A stretch of DNA of 64,000 bases, taken from NCBI GenBank assembly GCA_003996215.1, contig QJPP01000673.1, positions 1 to 64,000 on the forward strand, given 5' to 3'. The position numbers and the translations under genes were made by a program. Source of the DNA: Jaltomata sinuosa. Its lineage: Eukaryota; Streptophyta; Magnoliopsida; Solanales; Solanaceae. The notes beneath the pieces are model-generated. The model searched no databases and was not told the DNA's origin. It saw only the letters and a list, made by a program, of their open reading frames with translations. This document shows positions 35,168 through 46,565 of the stretch, in pieces (position 1 is the first letter of the stretch; each line of letters begins with the position of its first letter).

Positions 35168-35416
35168 CTAAAAGTTGATTGTATCTTCAATATCCATAAT
35201 CATGTACTTCAATTGTGGATTTAAATTTTTAATTATTTTTGCTTCAATATTGGGTAAATCATCAAAAACTTGTTCTTGATGAATGCTTTTGCTTCTTTCA
35301 TTACTAGCTTCATCTTCAATATATGCAAATAATTTTTCTTGTGTGACATGGGTAGGTATTTTTTTTCTCAATATCCTCACCTTGTATAGATCAATCACAT
35401 CTATTACATGTCTCAT
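35168..35416 (-). other. Short unrecognised frame in the copia interior
   Basis: An 82-aa frame, rich in charged residues (VTQEKLFAYIEDEASNERSK). I recognise no domain. It lies where integrase or RT should be, so it may be a diverged polyprotein piece or filler DNA; the flanking text is AT-rich. Confidence 0.25.
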
Positions 35417-36200
35417 GATTTAAAATACTAGCTTCTATTAAAAGAACATCAATCTCAACCAAATTATCCTTTTTAGGCATCCCAAGAATTATTGGCAAAT
35501 TAGTTTGGATATTATTGAAGTCCTCTTTTGTTAGAAAAATTATTTAATATCTCAAAAAGAATAATCATTTTCTAATATCTACAGTAATTTTTGTAACGCT
35601 CATTAATTTTTAATTCTTTAAATTATCATAAAGAAAATTATTATGGTGAAAACTTCTGTTTCTATATGTTACTTTTGACTAATGGTAAAATATTCTTTTT
35701 TATTTTATTGTTATTTATTCTTATTAATGGGTATTAATTCTTAGCCATTAATCCTTCTTTGATCATTGCAGCAAGTATTTTACTCTCGAAATTTCATGGT
35801 GATCATTTGAGTTCTTGGCACCTATACATACTTGTATTCTTTGTCTTTTGAGAGATAGAGAAAAAGACAATTTCTTCTACTAAAGTTCTTCTGATATTCT
35901 ATTAGGTTGGATTTTCATTTTAAAAGAATCTTTGTTAGTTCTGTTCTCCTAGTTTATATTAGGAGAGCTTGTTGAATCCCGGGGGATATACCTATATCGG
36001 GTGAAATATCCTTAAGGACAGTGCCTTTTGATATGCCTCAAGCTGTTAGAATATCATACAAGTGTTCGAGATGAAGTATTTCCGTAAGATTTTCAACACT
36101 CTTTGCAATCAAAGATATCTATACCACAATAAAAATTACTTTTACCTTTACTTTTTCTCTCCAATGTTTCTGAATTTTGATCTTCTTTCTCTAATTCTGC
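35417..36200. other. AT-rich stretch without a gene, possibly an inserted LTR
   Basis: This 780-bp block separates the gag fragment from the rest of the copia element. It has text typical of a retroelement leader (GTTGAATCCCGGGGGATATA near 35971) but no clear ends or duplication. I see no coding sequence. Confidence 0.3.
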
Positions 36201-36221
36201 CAGATTCGTTGAATCTTCTAT

Positions 36222-36566
36222 TTATTTTGCTTGATCATATTTTATTTTCAATATCTCCTCCACTATCTCGATTGTCTTTTGATTGAGAGACGTCTCATAT
36301 GTCATCAATTCATCTTCTAGATCATCAAATCTCAAAGTATTAATATCTTGGATAGCCTCAAGAACTGTCTTCTTGGTATAAAACTTTAAACTTAGAGATT
36401 TCAATATATTTTTAACAAATTTAAAATCTTCTAATACCTCTCCAATGGTCCTTAGATCATTGACAATCTCTATAATTCTTGTAAAAAATTGTTTGATCAA
36501 TTCTATTGGTTTCATTTGAGCCAACTCATACTGTCTCCAAAGCTCTTGAAGTTTCTCTCTCTTCAT
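36222..36566 (-). pseudogene. Copia gag fragment (UBN2-type)
   Basis: 114 codons on the minus strand: LQELWRQYELAQMK, then FFTRIIEIVNDLRTIGE, then FKFVKNILKSLSLKF and FDDLEDELMTYE. These blocks and their spacing match the gag domain of plant Ty1/copia elements (L..L...F....M.....V..Y..R...I...L...G). The zinc knuckle that should follow is missing, and the frame stops at 36222. Confidence 0.78.
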
Positions 36567-36940
36567 GTCTACAACACATCTATGTTATTTTATCAAAAAT
36601 TTTCAAGCCTCCTTTGCTGATTTTGCATGCAAAAAATTATTTTGTACATGCAATTAGATTTTTCTATCGAGGTAGTAGAATGCCTTATAATTCAACTGCA
36701 TATTATATTCTAATTGTGCATCTGCTTCAACCATAAAAATATGCCTTCTGGGGGTTTCAAAAACTCTTCATCAATAATGAACCATAATTCAATAGCATTG
36801 AAAAAATTCTTCATCTGTTGATATCAGCTCTCAAATCTTTTTCTATCAAACACACAAAAAAGACAATCAGGAAAATATAGATTATTCATATTCTTTTATT
36901 TGTGTCGGATCTCAAACGAGTTTCAATAGGATCTCACACA

Positions 36941-36953
36941 GACTCTGATACCA
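36941..36953 (-). promoter_or_regulatory. Primer-binding site of the copia element, tRNA-iMet type
   Basis: Minus strand TGGTATCAGAGTC lies just inside the 5' LTR. Confidence 0.87.
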
Positions 36954-36955
36954 AT

Positions 36956-37299
36956 TTAAATAAAATAAAAGTACCCAAAGGAATACTATAGGCACAAGTA
37001 AAAGACGCAATAATGACTAAATAGAAGAAACTGATCAAACTAGAGAGAAGAGGTAGGAGACTTTATTCAATAATTCAAAAGTCCTTAATTCTCATTACAT
37101 CTGAGCTTCCTCTCAACCTAAGAAAATAGGTAGAAACCACTCCTATTTATAATAGAGAAGAATCAAATCAAACTAGGACTAGAAAACCTATTCCAATATG
37201 AACTAGGACAAATAAATTCTAACTAGACATAAATTAAAGACATATCAAATATTAAATTTTAGACGAATTAGGAATGATAATCTTGATTTGATTCCAACA
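36956..37299 (-). repeat. 5' LTR of the copia element
   Basis: Starts (minus strand) at 37299 with TGTTGGAATCAAATCAAGAT and runs about 344 bp to the primer site. A TATA box TATAAATAGG lies at 37142-37151, about 150 bp in, where a small copia promoter is expected. Confidence 0.75.
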
Positions 37300-40239
37300 G
37301 GATGTGACCATGTAGTTGATGAGTGAATACAACCTTGAAAACTAATATTCAAATTCCAATGCATTTTTTTATCTGCCTAAACTTTGGTGAGTGTCTGGTG
37401 AGCTATAGCAAATAGTTGATGGATTAACCAACAAGCTAGTTTGAATACCATCATCATTAAATAAAGCTTGTATGTTATCTGCATTTATTTGATCAATAAT
37501 AATCACTTTAGAGCAAATCTATAGTGGACTCGTGTATATTACATAAAATTTAAAGAGTATGATATACATCAAAACTAATTTATTATTGATGCCAAGAGTT
37601 GCAGAGGAGCGAGACTAATGATCCATAATAACAGAGCTTATAAAATTCATATGGTCTTAAGAAACTGATGAAATTAGACTTGTTTTATTTTATGCTTTGA
37701 ACCTGTTAATCTTTCAGATTGAAAAGTAAAATGATTTTCATAGTTATATTATACTTATATAATTGTCGTATAGTTAATAATGTTAGTAATTCTTCAACTT
37801 AGAGTAGCAGGAAATTATGTGGGCTCTTTGGAATGTTGATATAAAAAAGAAGAAGGAAAAACTACTTAAATAATCAAACAACCTTACCATAACTACTAAT
37901 TCTCTCTTACTTTAAATTAATTACATAATATATCATTTCTTAACAATCACAATCACATTTGATGTATCAGATAAAAAATCTCAAAATTCTTTTCTCTATC
38001 TTTCTTTCCCCTAAAACTCATCTCACTCCCTCCTATCACTGTCTTCTCCATGCCAGAGCTGCACCACCACCAATCAACAACAATAATCCAAATGTGAATT
38101 GAAATTCTAGCACCCAACAACAATCACCTAGATCTGAATCAAAATTTTGGTACCCAAAAACAATCACGCAGATATGAATCAAAATTCCAGCTCTGATGAT
38201 CGTCGTAGTAGTTGTATTGTTCATGATAATTTACTGATGCTCTATCTGAATGAAAATTTTGACTTCGATTATCATCCTCCATCATCGAATCATTGTTCAC
38301 CATCGTGATTTCTAACAAACTTTTCCAATGATTCGATGAGTGCATTTTGTGAGTAATTTTATAATATCTTATTGGGTAGAAATATATTTAAAATGATTAA
38401 ATATATTCTGAAAATCTAATACATAGATCTATAATATTTATTCAGATGTCTAAAGCTGATTTCTCTGTTATGGATTTGAAAAAGGGGATGCAATACTAGA
38501 CAAGTCCTGTGCAGTTTTTCCGATTTAAAAACCTCTTATGTACTGTTGTTAGTATTTTGAGTGTATCTTTTTGTATGAAACATATTTTGTGATGATTCTG
38601 GACTCTTTGCAACCCAAAGATATGTACCTACAATTATTTGAAGACTACAAAGCCTAGTTTTTCCATTTACCTATTCAAAAATTAGTCACAATATAAGGTA
38701 GTTGGGCTGTCCAAATTTACTATTTTGGGAATTTGGTGTGATTTGCATAAACTAGGCTCATTTTTTATGTCTATTTTATTCATTTTCATCTGCTGAAATC
38801 ACTGAATATTAAATGGATATTTTATTTTTTAGTCAAGGTGTTTATACTCTTATACAAGCTAAAAAAATTTATTTGAGGAAGTTGACATATTTGTTGATCT
38901 ACAATTTGAACTCTTCAAGTTGTGGTAAGACTATTTATGTGCTAAAAATCCAAGGTTTGTGTATATTCTGAAACTTGTACTCTTATTACTTGCTGGAGTA
39001 TTTCAACTATTATCTTAAAGCTTTCGTTATTTTCTTTTCTTATTATATCACCGTATTGGTAATCTTTAATTCTTGTAAGATTTTCACTAATATACCCACT
39101 TGTACGAATTGCTTGATTATTTTGCATTCTTGTTAAGACTTTTTTCTTTCTGGTGGAAGTGATGTTGTTACTGTATCAACATGCCTCTTGATTCGTATCT
39201 TTTGTCATCTTGACTTTGAATTTGTGATTCTTCTTAATTACGAGAATTATCTATTTAATTATGAACTAGAAATCTATTTTTAATATAGTTTTTGATTCTC
39301 TTGATTATTGAGTTTCTGCGCTACTTGATACAGGGCTTCAGTTCTTCTTGATATTTAGCTATACTTGGTGTGACGGCATGACATACATATTGGGCGAAAT
39401 TGATTACTTGACATTTCATGAAATAGTTCTATGAGCTTTCTTGACACTTGAACCTTTGAATGCCGAATTTGATAATTGTAATATACTTATTTACTTGATG
39501 TTTTCATATATGTTATGTTTGAGCTTCCAATGATTTAGAAGGAAATTGAAGAAATCTAATGACTCCAAGCCCAAAGTTTATACACCACTAAGCTTTATGC
39601 TTAGCGATGGTTGTTTAATAGGTGTAGTTTGGGAGAATAATTGAAGATGACCATCTGAAGTAGGCTTTTTGGAGCTCTTAAGAAGATCACATTTGCATAT
39701 AGGCATCTACCTTTTGTAGTAATTTTAGAAATGTACATGATCCATGTGTTACACATATATATATATAATTTTAGAGGCTTGTTTGATCTAAGATCGTGGC
39801 TTGTAACTTAATTTTGCAACTTATTTGGCTGTTTTAGGGTGTGTAAGTTCAAGTATTGTAGTGTACTAAACTTACATTTTATTTTGTAATCATGTATAAA
39901 TGATGAACTAGTTATCTTTTGATACTCGAAAGTTTGGTGATAACTTATAACATTAGTCGATAGTAGTGTGAAATGACAAATGAAATTTTGTAAGGTACAT
40001 GCTTGATTATTTTTTAGAAAGGTTTCACATCACAAATTGAAACTCTTATATTGTTTTTACTCGGGACTATATGAATTATTAATTGGTAAAATATTGTAAT
40101 TTTAAGAACTTTTTGAATGGGCCTAATTTCGTATTAAATGAATATGAAAATATCTTAAATTAAGCTCATTTAAATGGTGTAAGTATTACATTATTTTTTG
40201 ATTTTGAAAGTGTCATCCTCCCAGGAGGGTCGCTAAAAT
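37300..40239. other. AT-rich stretch with no recognised gene or element
   Basis: Nearly 3 kb without a convincing frame on either strand and without primer sites or LTR ends. The only clear structure is a 40-bp triplication at 38076-38195. The text near 38500-38800 (GTGCAGTTTTTCCGATTT, GATGATTCTGGACTCTTTGC) has the look of an old repeat but I cannot place it. Confidence 0.5.
38076..38195. repeat. Tandem repeat, period 40 bp, 3 copies
   Basis: AACAACAATCACCTAGATCT-type units start at 38076, 38116 and 38156, each exactly 40 bp, each with GAATCAAAATT-like text and, in the first two, an ACCC end. Because 40 is not a multiple of 3 the array is unlikely to be coding. Confidence 0.88.
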
Positions 40240-40934
40240 TGCAATCACGATCGTCTCCTCGCGAATGCGAAGAAGATCCCGGGTAGGGTCCCAGTGGGTT
40301 CTTCTTCACGAACATAGAGGCCAGCTCGCGAACGCGATTGTTAAAAATATTGACTTTGGAGAATGCAAGGTCCTCACCAAGAACGCGATGAAGGACCTGT
40401 AGTTGCATTAGCAGCTGAAAAAACCAGCGACGACACAAGTCTAAAAATTTTCTGGATTGACCCTCGAGATTCATTCAGAATCCCGTGAACACAAACTAAA
40501 TATGCTACCTAACTAGAAACAATATTCCAAACACAATGGAATTATCGAAATGACCAACAAAGGCTGTCTTGATGAAATATTAACCAAAGTCAACACTTTG
40601 CCGATTTTGTATAAAAGCCATCCAAGTACCCAAAATGAGTTCAAAAGTCTCGAGACTAGAACCAAATGTCCCTCTAGCCCAAAATCTACATTCTAGAGCT
40701 AATGACATTGACATAATTCCCATCCAAGCCCATTTACTCTAAATGTTGACCAAAGTCAACTTCCCAACTTTATAAAGTTCTAAAATAGGAAAATTGGCTT
40801 AAAGCAGAAATGAATTGCTCGGGAATCGAACTGACTATCCCAGAAAGTCATAAATGATATATGGCCGCTGTGGAAAAGCTCAAAACACTAAAAGCGCAAA
40901 AATAGAGAAAATAACCTAAAGGGTCATTATAACA
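40240..40934 (-). repeat. 3' LTR of gypsy element G, truncated
   Basis: Starts (minus strand) at 40934 with TGTTATAATGACCCTTTAGG and matches 54937 leftward to about 54230. Only the first 700 bp remain of an LTR that is about 2.7 kb in the 5' copy. It contains the CGCGAATGCGAAG words at 40255-40400. Confidence 0.82.
40255..40400. repeat. Cluster of CGCGAATGCGAAG words in the 3' LTR of G
   Basis: CTCGCGAATGCGAAGAAG, TTCACGAACATAGAGG, GCTCGCGAACGCGATTG and AAGAACGCGATGAAGG occur within 150 bp. The 5' LTR has the decayed counterpart at 54225-54435. The same word is found inside element B at 44395-44535. Confidence 0.75.
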
Positions 40935-40949
40935 TTCACTACTACAGAG

Positions 40950-41419
40950 ACTTTCGTCCTCAAAAGTTAAAAGATAGGGAATACCTGAAGGCTGGAATAA
41001 GTAAGGGTACTTGGCCGCATATCATACTCGGTCTCCCAGATAGCCTCCTTGACGGGATGATGTATCCACTAAACCTTAACCACCAAAATATCTGTAGACC
41101 TCAACCGTCTGACATCCCAAGCTAAGATAGCCATTGGCTCCCCCTCAAAAGTCAAACGATCATCTAGTTGAACAAAATCTGACCGAAGTACGTGAGACTC
41201 ATCTGGAATGTAATTTTGGAGCATCAAAACATGGAATATAGGGTGAATGACAGAAAAATATGGAGGCAAGGCTAACTCATATATAACATCTCCAACTCGC
41301 TGAAGAATCTCACATGGACCGATATACCTATGGCAGAGCTTGGCCCTCTTCCTGAACTTAATCACTCCTTTCATGGGCGACACTCGAAAGAACACACGAT
41401 CGCCAACTACAAACTCCAA
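40950..41419 (-). pseudogene. Integrase C-terminus of element G
   Basis: The 116-aa frame reads VGDRVFFRVSPMKGVIKFRK, YIGPCEILQRVGDVIYELAL and IHPIFHVLMLQNYIPDESHV: the GPY/F module and following segment of chromovirus integrases, in the right order. Further on (40950-41068), in broken frame, traces of a chromodomain-like end (YAAKYPYLF) are visible. Chromodomains steer integration to marked chromatin in this lineage; whether this one was functional cannot be said. Confidence 0.78.
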
Positions 41420-41744
41420 ATCACGAAGCCTATGATCAACATAACTCCTTGCATACTTTGTTCTACCTAAAGTCTATCCTGAATCACCCGAACTCTATCT
41501 AAGGACTACCACAACAAATTAGTACCCCGCGGCCTGGCCTCAAAAGCATCAAACCACCTGATAGGAGACCTACACTGCCTACCGTACAATGCCTTGAATG
41601 GAGCCATCTGGATACTTGAATGGTAGCTATTAATATAAGAAAACTCTGCTAAGACTAAAAACTGGTCCTACTGACCTCTGAAATCAGTAACACAAACCTG
41701 GAGCATGTCCACAAGAACTTGAATAGTCTTCTCGGACTGGCCAT

Positions 41745-43087
41745 TGATAAGTTGGTATTCTACCTACTTATTTAGCTTCTAATCTTATACCTTTGCTAGT
41801 ATTGAGTGGATAAATAGTGTAATTTGACACGAATTTCTTTTATTTTACAGGTTTCTGTGTTTTAGAAGGGTTCGAGAAAGATTCAAGTAAAAACAAGTCA
41901 AATGGAGCAAAAAAAGAGCTGCTGGACACGGGCACCAAAATGGTCATCGCAACGGCGAAGACAAAGCCACACGATCATGATGAATTGTCAGAAACTCAAA
42001 GCATCACGACCGCGAGAGTGGATTCATGCGATCGCAGTGAAGGAAATTGAAGAGCCTCGCAATCGTGAAGGTCATGTACGCGATCGCGACTAAGGATTCA
42101 TCAGCTGCGGGACAGATTTGGAAATTCCCATTTTTGGAAACCCCAATTCACATAAAACATGTCCAAGCCATTTTGGAACATATCTTTGGATATTTTCAGA
42201 ACTTTTGAGCAAGCTTGGGAGCAAGGTTCATCAACCAACACCATAGGAGTAAAGATTTGGATGCTCTTTTTTGTAAATCTTTAGATTTCATTCTTCAACT
42301 CTTGTTCTTAATTGCTATTTATTTGGTTTATTTGTTGACTTGAGATTTTGGATTTGTATTAGAGATAATACTTGTTGGGTTATTGAATTCATATATAGAT
42401 TTTATTTTTGTTTGATTATTTGGGTCTATTGAATCCTCCGTTGCTTGAATTTATAGTCAATGGTTGCAAACATTGACTTAGTTTTCTGATTTGGGTTATT
42501 GCTGGGGAGAGAATTTCCTTAAATTCGGGAAGATTCAATAGTGGGAATTTAAGAATCCATCTAGATTGGAGGCTATACATAGCTCCAATCATGGAATATC
42601 CTATTTAAGGGTCCAAGCTAGAAATAGGACGACCTCCCCAAAATAATTGGTTGCTTGTTTATCCCATCGAATGATGTTCTAACCGAAATCATTCTGAAAT
42701 ATGGTTGTTGATCGAGAAATAGCATTCCACACTTATGACCAAGACTACCTAAGTGTCAATCAGGTGCAAGTCTTGTGAATTTGAATTCCCAAGCCCATAT
42801 CTCCCTTATTGTCCTTGCTTGATGAAAGCAAGGAAAGCCATTGATCAATCTATATTTTATTTATTTTTCTTTATCTTTTACTTTAGTCTAAACCCCTCTT
42901 TTTAGATATATTTTTCCTTTCTTGTTATTTGAACTTCAATAAGTTGCTTAGATTCTTTATTAGCTCGATTGCGACTACATTATTCCCTTGGGTACGACCC
43001 CGACACTCTTTGGGAATTATAAAATTTGTTTTGACTATGCGATCGCCGTGACCTCCTAATTGGAGAGCACGATTTGAGCATTTATCA
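41745..43087 (+). repeat. 5' LTR of element B
   Basis: 1343 bp, from TGATAAGTTGGTATTC to GAGCATTTATCA. It matches 46566-47891 very closely. GCGATCGCGA-type words at 41945-42105 include TACGCGATCGCGACTAAGG. The ORF at 41902-42093 is LTR translation. Confidence 0.92.
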
Positions 43088-43091
43088 AAAA

Positions 43092-43109
43092 TGGCGTCGT
43101 TGCCGGGGA
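43092..43109 (+). promoter_or_regulatory. Primer-binding site of element B, tRNA-Asp type
   Basis: TGGCGTCGTTGCCGGGGA, one change from the plant tRNA-Asp complement, four bases after the LTR end. Confidence 0.92.
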
Positions 43110-44060
43110 ACAATTTGGCGTATTGAGTTAGTTTAAAATTTGAGTTTACTTATTCTAGTTCAATTTTTTTGTGAATAATTGTTTTTCTTTTGTTTAGTTT
43201 TAGTTTGTTGATGGCATCATGACTTATTTGAATTTTAGAAATGGTAATGGTTGCATCCCAATTTATATTCCCGACTATTATGTTTATTGTGGAGGACCCC
43301 ATCTTGGACAAAGGTGTAGAATTGGCCCTATGAGATGAAGGTATTCTCCATCTTGTTCCTATGATGGGCGCAATTGCTATTTGTGTGGTGGTCGTGATGT
43401 ACATTAGAGCGATTGCCCCAATAATGATCGTCCCCCTCCCCTTTCTTGTGCTAACAATGTTACTAGTGGTGCTTGTGACCTTAACAAGGACCATGAATCC
43501 GTAAGCAAAGAAGGCATATATGGTAAGCTCCAGACCCTCTTGGCCTCGCTAGAAACTCAATAGGAGGGTATGCAATCCATAAAGCAATGCTTTGTGGGCG
43601 CAAGGGAGAAAGAAGAGGAAAACACAAGGGAGGATTATGAATTCAAGGTGGGGTTGCAACCAACTACCCCATGTGTGGGTCATGATGTCATAACATCTCT
43701 AAGTGAGGAGGTTATGAACGAGGCAAGCTAGAAGGTGGAGACACCTAAATCCCACTTTAACCTTTGTTTGACCTTAAGTTTGACTCAATGGATGAAAGTC
43801 AAAGTAATCAAGCTTTTGGAAGACCTTGGAAGGAGGGTGGATGAAGGTCTATCCAGTTTTGAGTTTGTCGTGGAACGAAATCAAAGCGTCCTTCCTCTTG
43901 AAGGCCACAAAGTGTGGAATGCAGAATCATGAGAATGGCCTTATCATGCTCAAACCTTTACCCCAGGAATGTCACCAGAAATTCGATTCATGTTTGGGTT
44001 GAAGGTTCAAATATTCCAAGTGGAAATCTCGAGGGTGAGGTAACCGGCGTCGCACCGCGA
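43110..44060 (+). pseudogene. Remnant of a gag-like frame with a zinc knuckle in element B
   Basis: In the frame passing 43368-43415 the translation shows CYLCGGRDVH, a stop, then SDCP: a decayed CCHC-type knuckle followed by a Pro-rich linker. The shorter frame 43735-43932 (65 aa) ends in the segment FEFVVERNQSVLPLEGHKVW. This suggests the element once had gag. Matching text, inverted, exists in element A near 30800-31100. The knuckle spacing (C-x2-C-x5-H) is off by one from the usual form. Confidence 0.5.
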
Positions 44061-46551
44061 CATTAAATTGTGTGCTTGAAGGGAGGCAACCCATCGTTTT
44101 TATGCTTTACTTTACTTTTTGTTTCTTTTTGGTGTGTTCTAGGAGCCCATGGAAGTGAGAAGAGGAAACAAGTGTTTAGAAGCACCAAAAATACCTCTAA
44201 AAATGTGCTTTACGCTCCTGGAAGAGTGCCTATTGCACATGCCATCGCACAAGCAACCAGTTAACTGATTAAAAACACTGGCATGTGCGAACATGGTGCT
44301 TTTCCCACCTTACAAAGTGCCCATCACACATCGCGATGCACATCGCGGGCAGTAGGCTAAATAAAAAGTGAAAATCTAGTCAGACCAGTCTTCTTTGCGA
44401 ACGCGGAAGACTGGCCGCGAACGCGAAGACCAAATTACGTCAAGCCTTCGCGAACATGTGGACTGGCTATGAATGCAAAGTCTAGTTGAACTTCAAGCCT
44501 TAGTGAATGCACCGGGCCACCGCGAATGCGAAGCTTCCAGCCAGTTCAGGTAAAGTTTAAAAAGTTTAAAAATCAAAAGGCTCCAAACGTTTTCTTCTCA
44601 AAACAAAGGTGCTCCCTCTCCTTTTGGCACACAATAAATTCCATCAAGTTCTGCCATTGTATCACTAATTGCAACTCATCAGGTATGAACACCAACCCTT
44701 CTCATAATGGTGCCTCTGTCAGGCTTGTTTTATTTGGTTTTATGCCCCTGTCAGGCTTTGGTGTTGTTGTGGAAGAAGTTTATGGTTTAGTTATTTTAAG
44801 TTTTCTTTACTTTGTAGCTTCTTTTGTTATTTTGTAGTTGAGATGTTGGTTTTTGTGGGCCAGGGGAAGTTTGAGTACCCGTTAGGCTAGATGGATCTTG
44901 CTAGGAAATATGTGGGCCGCACAGGTCATTGTGCAAACCGCACGAGCTTCACACATGCTCACTATTAGAATGTGCGTTGCACGTGCAACATGCACTTTGT
45001 CATGTGCAAATCGCATGTTTCCAGAAAGTGTGATACTTGTTTTGATCCACCTTGTGTAGCCATGCCGATTTATATAGATGATTAGACTAATGATAGACTG
45101 AGTGACGACATTCTTAAGGGCAAATCATCATCTTTTGAGGTTTTGGTTGCAAATTGACTTGTTTGGTACCAATGAAGTAGTCTTGCATGCTAAGTGAAAT
45201 AGGCATACCCTTCCAAAAAAAATTGTGAAAAATGCATGGCGAAGAGTAATTTTGTGACAACTCTTTTAATCTTTTTGTGACTCTTGACTCATTAGTGGTG
45301 ATAATGTAGAATAGCTCATCTTTGTTCTTGTTTAGGAAGTTAAAAATTGATCCTTCTTGAATGATTCACATGCCATGTGCGGCGAGGTTTAGTTGAATAA
45401 TTATTGTGCATGTTTGTCTTCTAGAACTTGCCCCTAATGTGATTCAAGGCGAAATTCTAGGTGTAACCAATCTTGAAAAATGACCTTAGGCCCTTTTTGA
45501 TAGACACTTCACCCAAATGACTTCCCATGACATCAACCCTAGTAAACCCCTTTTGAGCTTGTGACCATCCTTTGGCACCTTGTAACACCTTGAACTTTTT
45601 GGAACCTCTATTTTGGAAACCATTCTCCCTAATTGCTTGAAAATGAAATGTAGGCTAAAATCCTAAGTTTGGGGGGGAAACGAAATATAACATAGGAAAA
45701 TGCCTAAGTTTGGGGGTGCATGTGATCAAATGAGGAGAAGAAAAGAAACACACTTCAAGTGCAAGGTAGCACCTTACTTCAAAAATTGAAGATTGCTCCA
45801 AAAGATCAATCTAACTAGAAAATTAAAAAGCAAAAATTGGTGCTAACAAGTGAAGGTAATATAAGATGTGAATGAACATGAGTTAAAAAGGAGAAATCTT
45901 GGTTTGTTTGAGGGAGAAATAAGGTGAAGTTGAAATTGAAAAATGTGAGTGGTGTTTGAAATGGAAACAAAGAGCATTAGGGAGGTGTAGGCACTTGAAC
46001 CAAATTATATCCTCACCTTATCCCTAGACAACATCGTAACCTATAAGTCCTTGGTGATTCTGAGCTTGGCTACCCTACATTAGTGGCGATCTACATGAAG
46101 GGCAAGCCTATGGCTCGACATGTGTTAACTTGAACTTCCTTGTGAGTGTGAGTGTTTGTATTTGTCCCTTGTGATTACCTTTGTACATAGTGTGTTTTTG
46201 GGACTTTCGTTCTTGTGAGGGCATGCGAATTAGGATAGTTGGTGACATTGATAAACTTCGAAATTGAGTCAAATAAGCATGTTTTGGTAATCTAGTGGTT
46301 GGAGTCACATCTTGAGGATTGGTTGTTGTCACTTACTTGTTCTTGTTTTGCCATTGCATAATTGAATTGTGTTTTGAAACGAGGTGAATGCTTAAAGTAA
46401 GTATCATGTGATTGACTCCTCATTAGTACCAACCGAAGTCATACTTGGTAATTGAAATGGGTTTTCCAAGGCTTGTGGTATTGTCATGTGCACTTGTGTT
46501 GTATGTCTCTTGAGTTAAAATTTTTTAGTTGCTTGAGGACAAGCAATAGTT
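44061..46551 (+). mobile_element. Non-coding interior of element B with word clusters
   Basis: After a GGGAGGCAACCCATCG segment shared with the Athila copy (10890) and A (30690) come GTGCGATG-type words (44220-44345), CGCGAACGCGAAG words (44395-44535) and again GTGCAAACCGCAC words (44925-45020). From 45420 on the sequence is shared with the Athila 3' region and A. No pol motif and no convincing ORF; the 103-aa frame at 44526-44837 starts in the word cluster and has no known domain. Confidence 0.72.
44395..44535. repeat. Cluster of CGCGAACGCGAAG words inside element B
   Basis: TTTGCGAACGCGGAAGACTG, GGCCGCGAACGCGAAGACC, CTTCGCGAACATGTGG, CTATGAATGCAAAGTC and CACCGCGAATGCGAAGC follow each other. 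The same word marks the LTR of element G (40255-40400), which belongs to a different lineage. Confidence 0.8.
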
Positions 46552-46565
46552 CAAGTTTGGGGGTT
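46552..46565 (+). promoter_or_regulatory. Polypurine tract of element B
   Basis: AAGTTTGGGGGTT directly precedes the 3' LTR. Confidence 0.85.

Larger units (their letters stand above)
34626..37299 (-). mobile_element. Ty1/copia element with large internal deletions
   Basis: A 5' LTR (about 36956-37299), a tRNA-iMet primer site, a copia gag fragment, the end of RT joined to the end of the polyprotein, a polypurine tract and a short 3' LTR remnant (34626-34763) occur in order on the minus strand. The interior is only 2.2 kb where complete copia elements have about 4 kb or more. Integrase and most of RT are missing. The element cannot move by itself. Confidence 0.75.

Noticed and set aside
37300..40239. 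Possible host gene in the AT-rich stretch
   Set aside because: No frame above about 70 codons, no splice pattern linking frames, and no recognisable domain; the 40-bp repeat is not a multiple of three.
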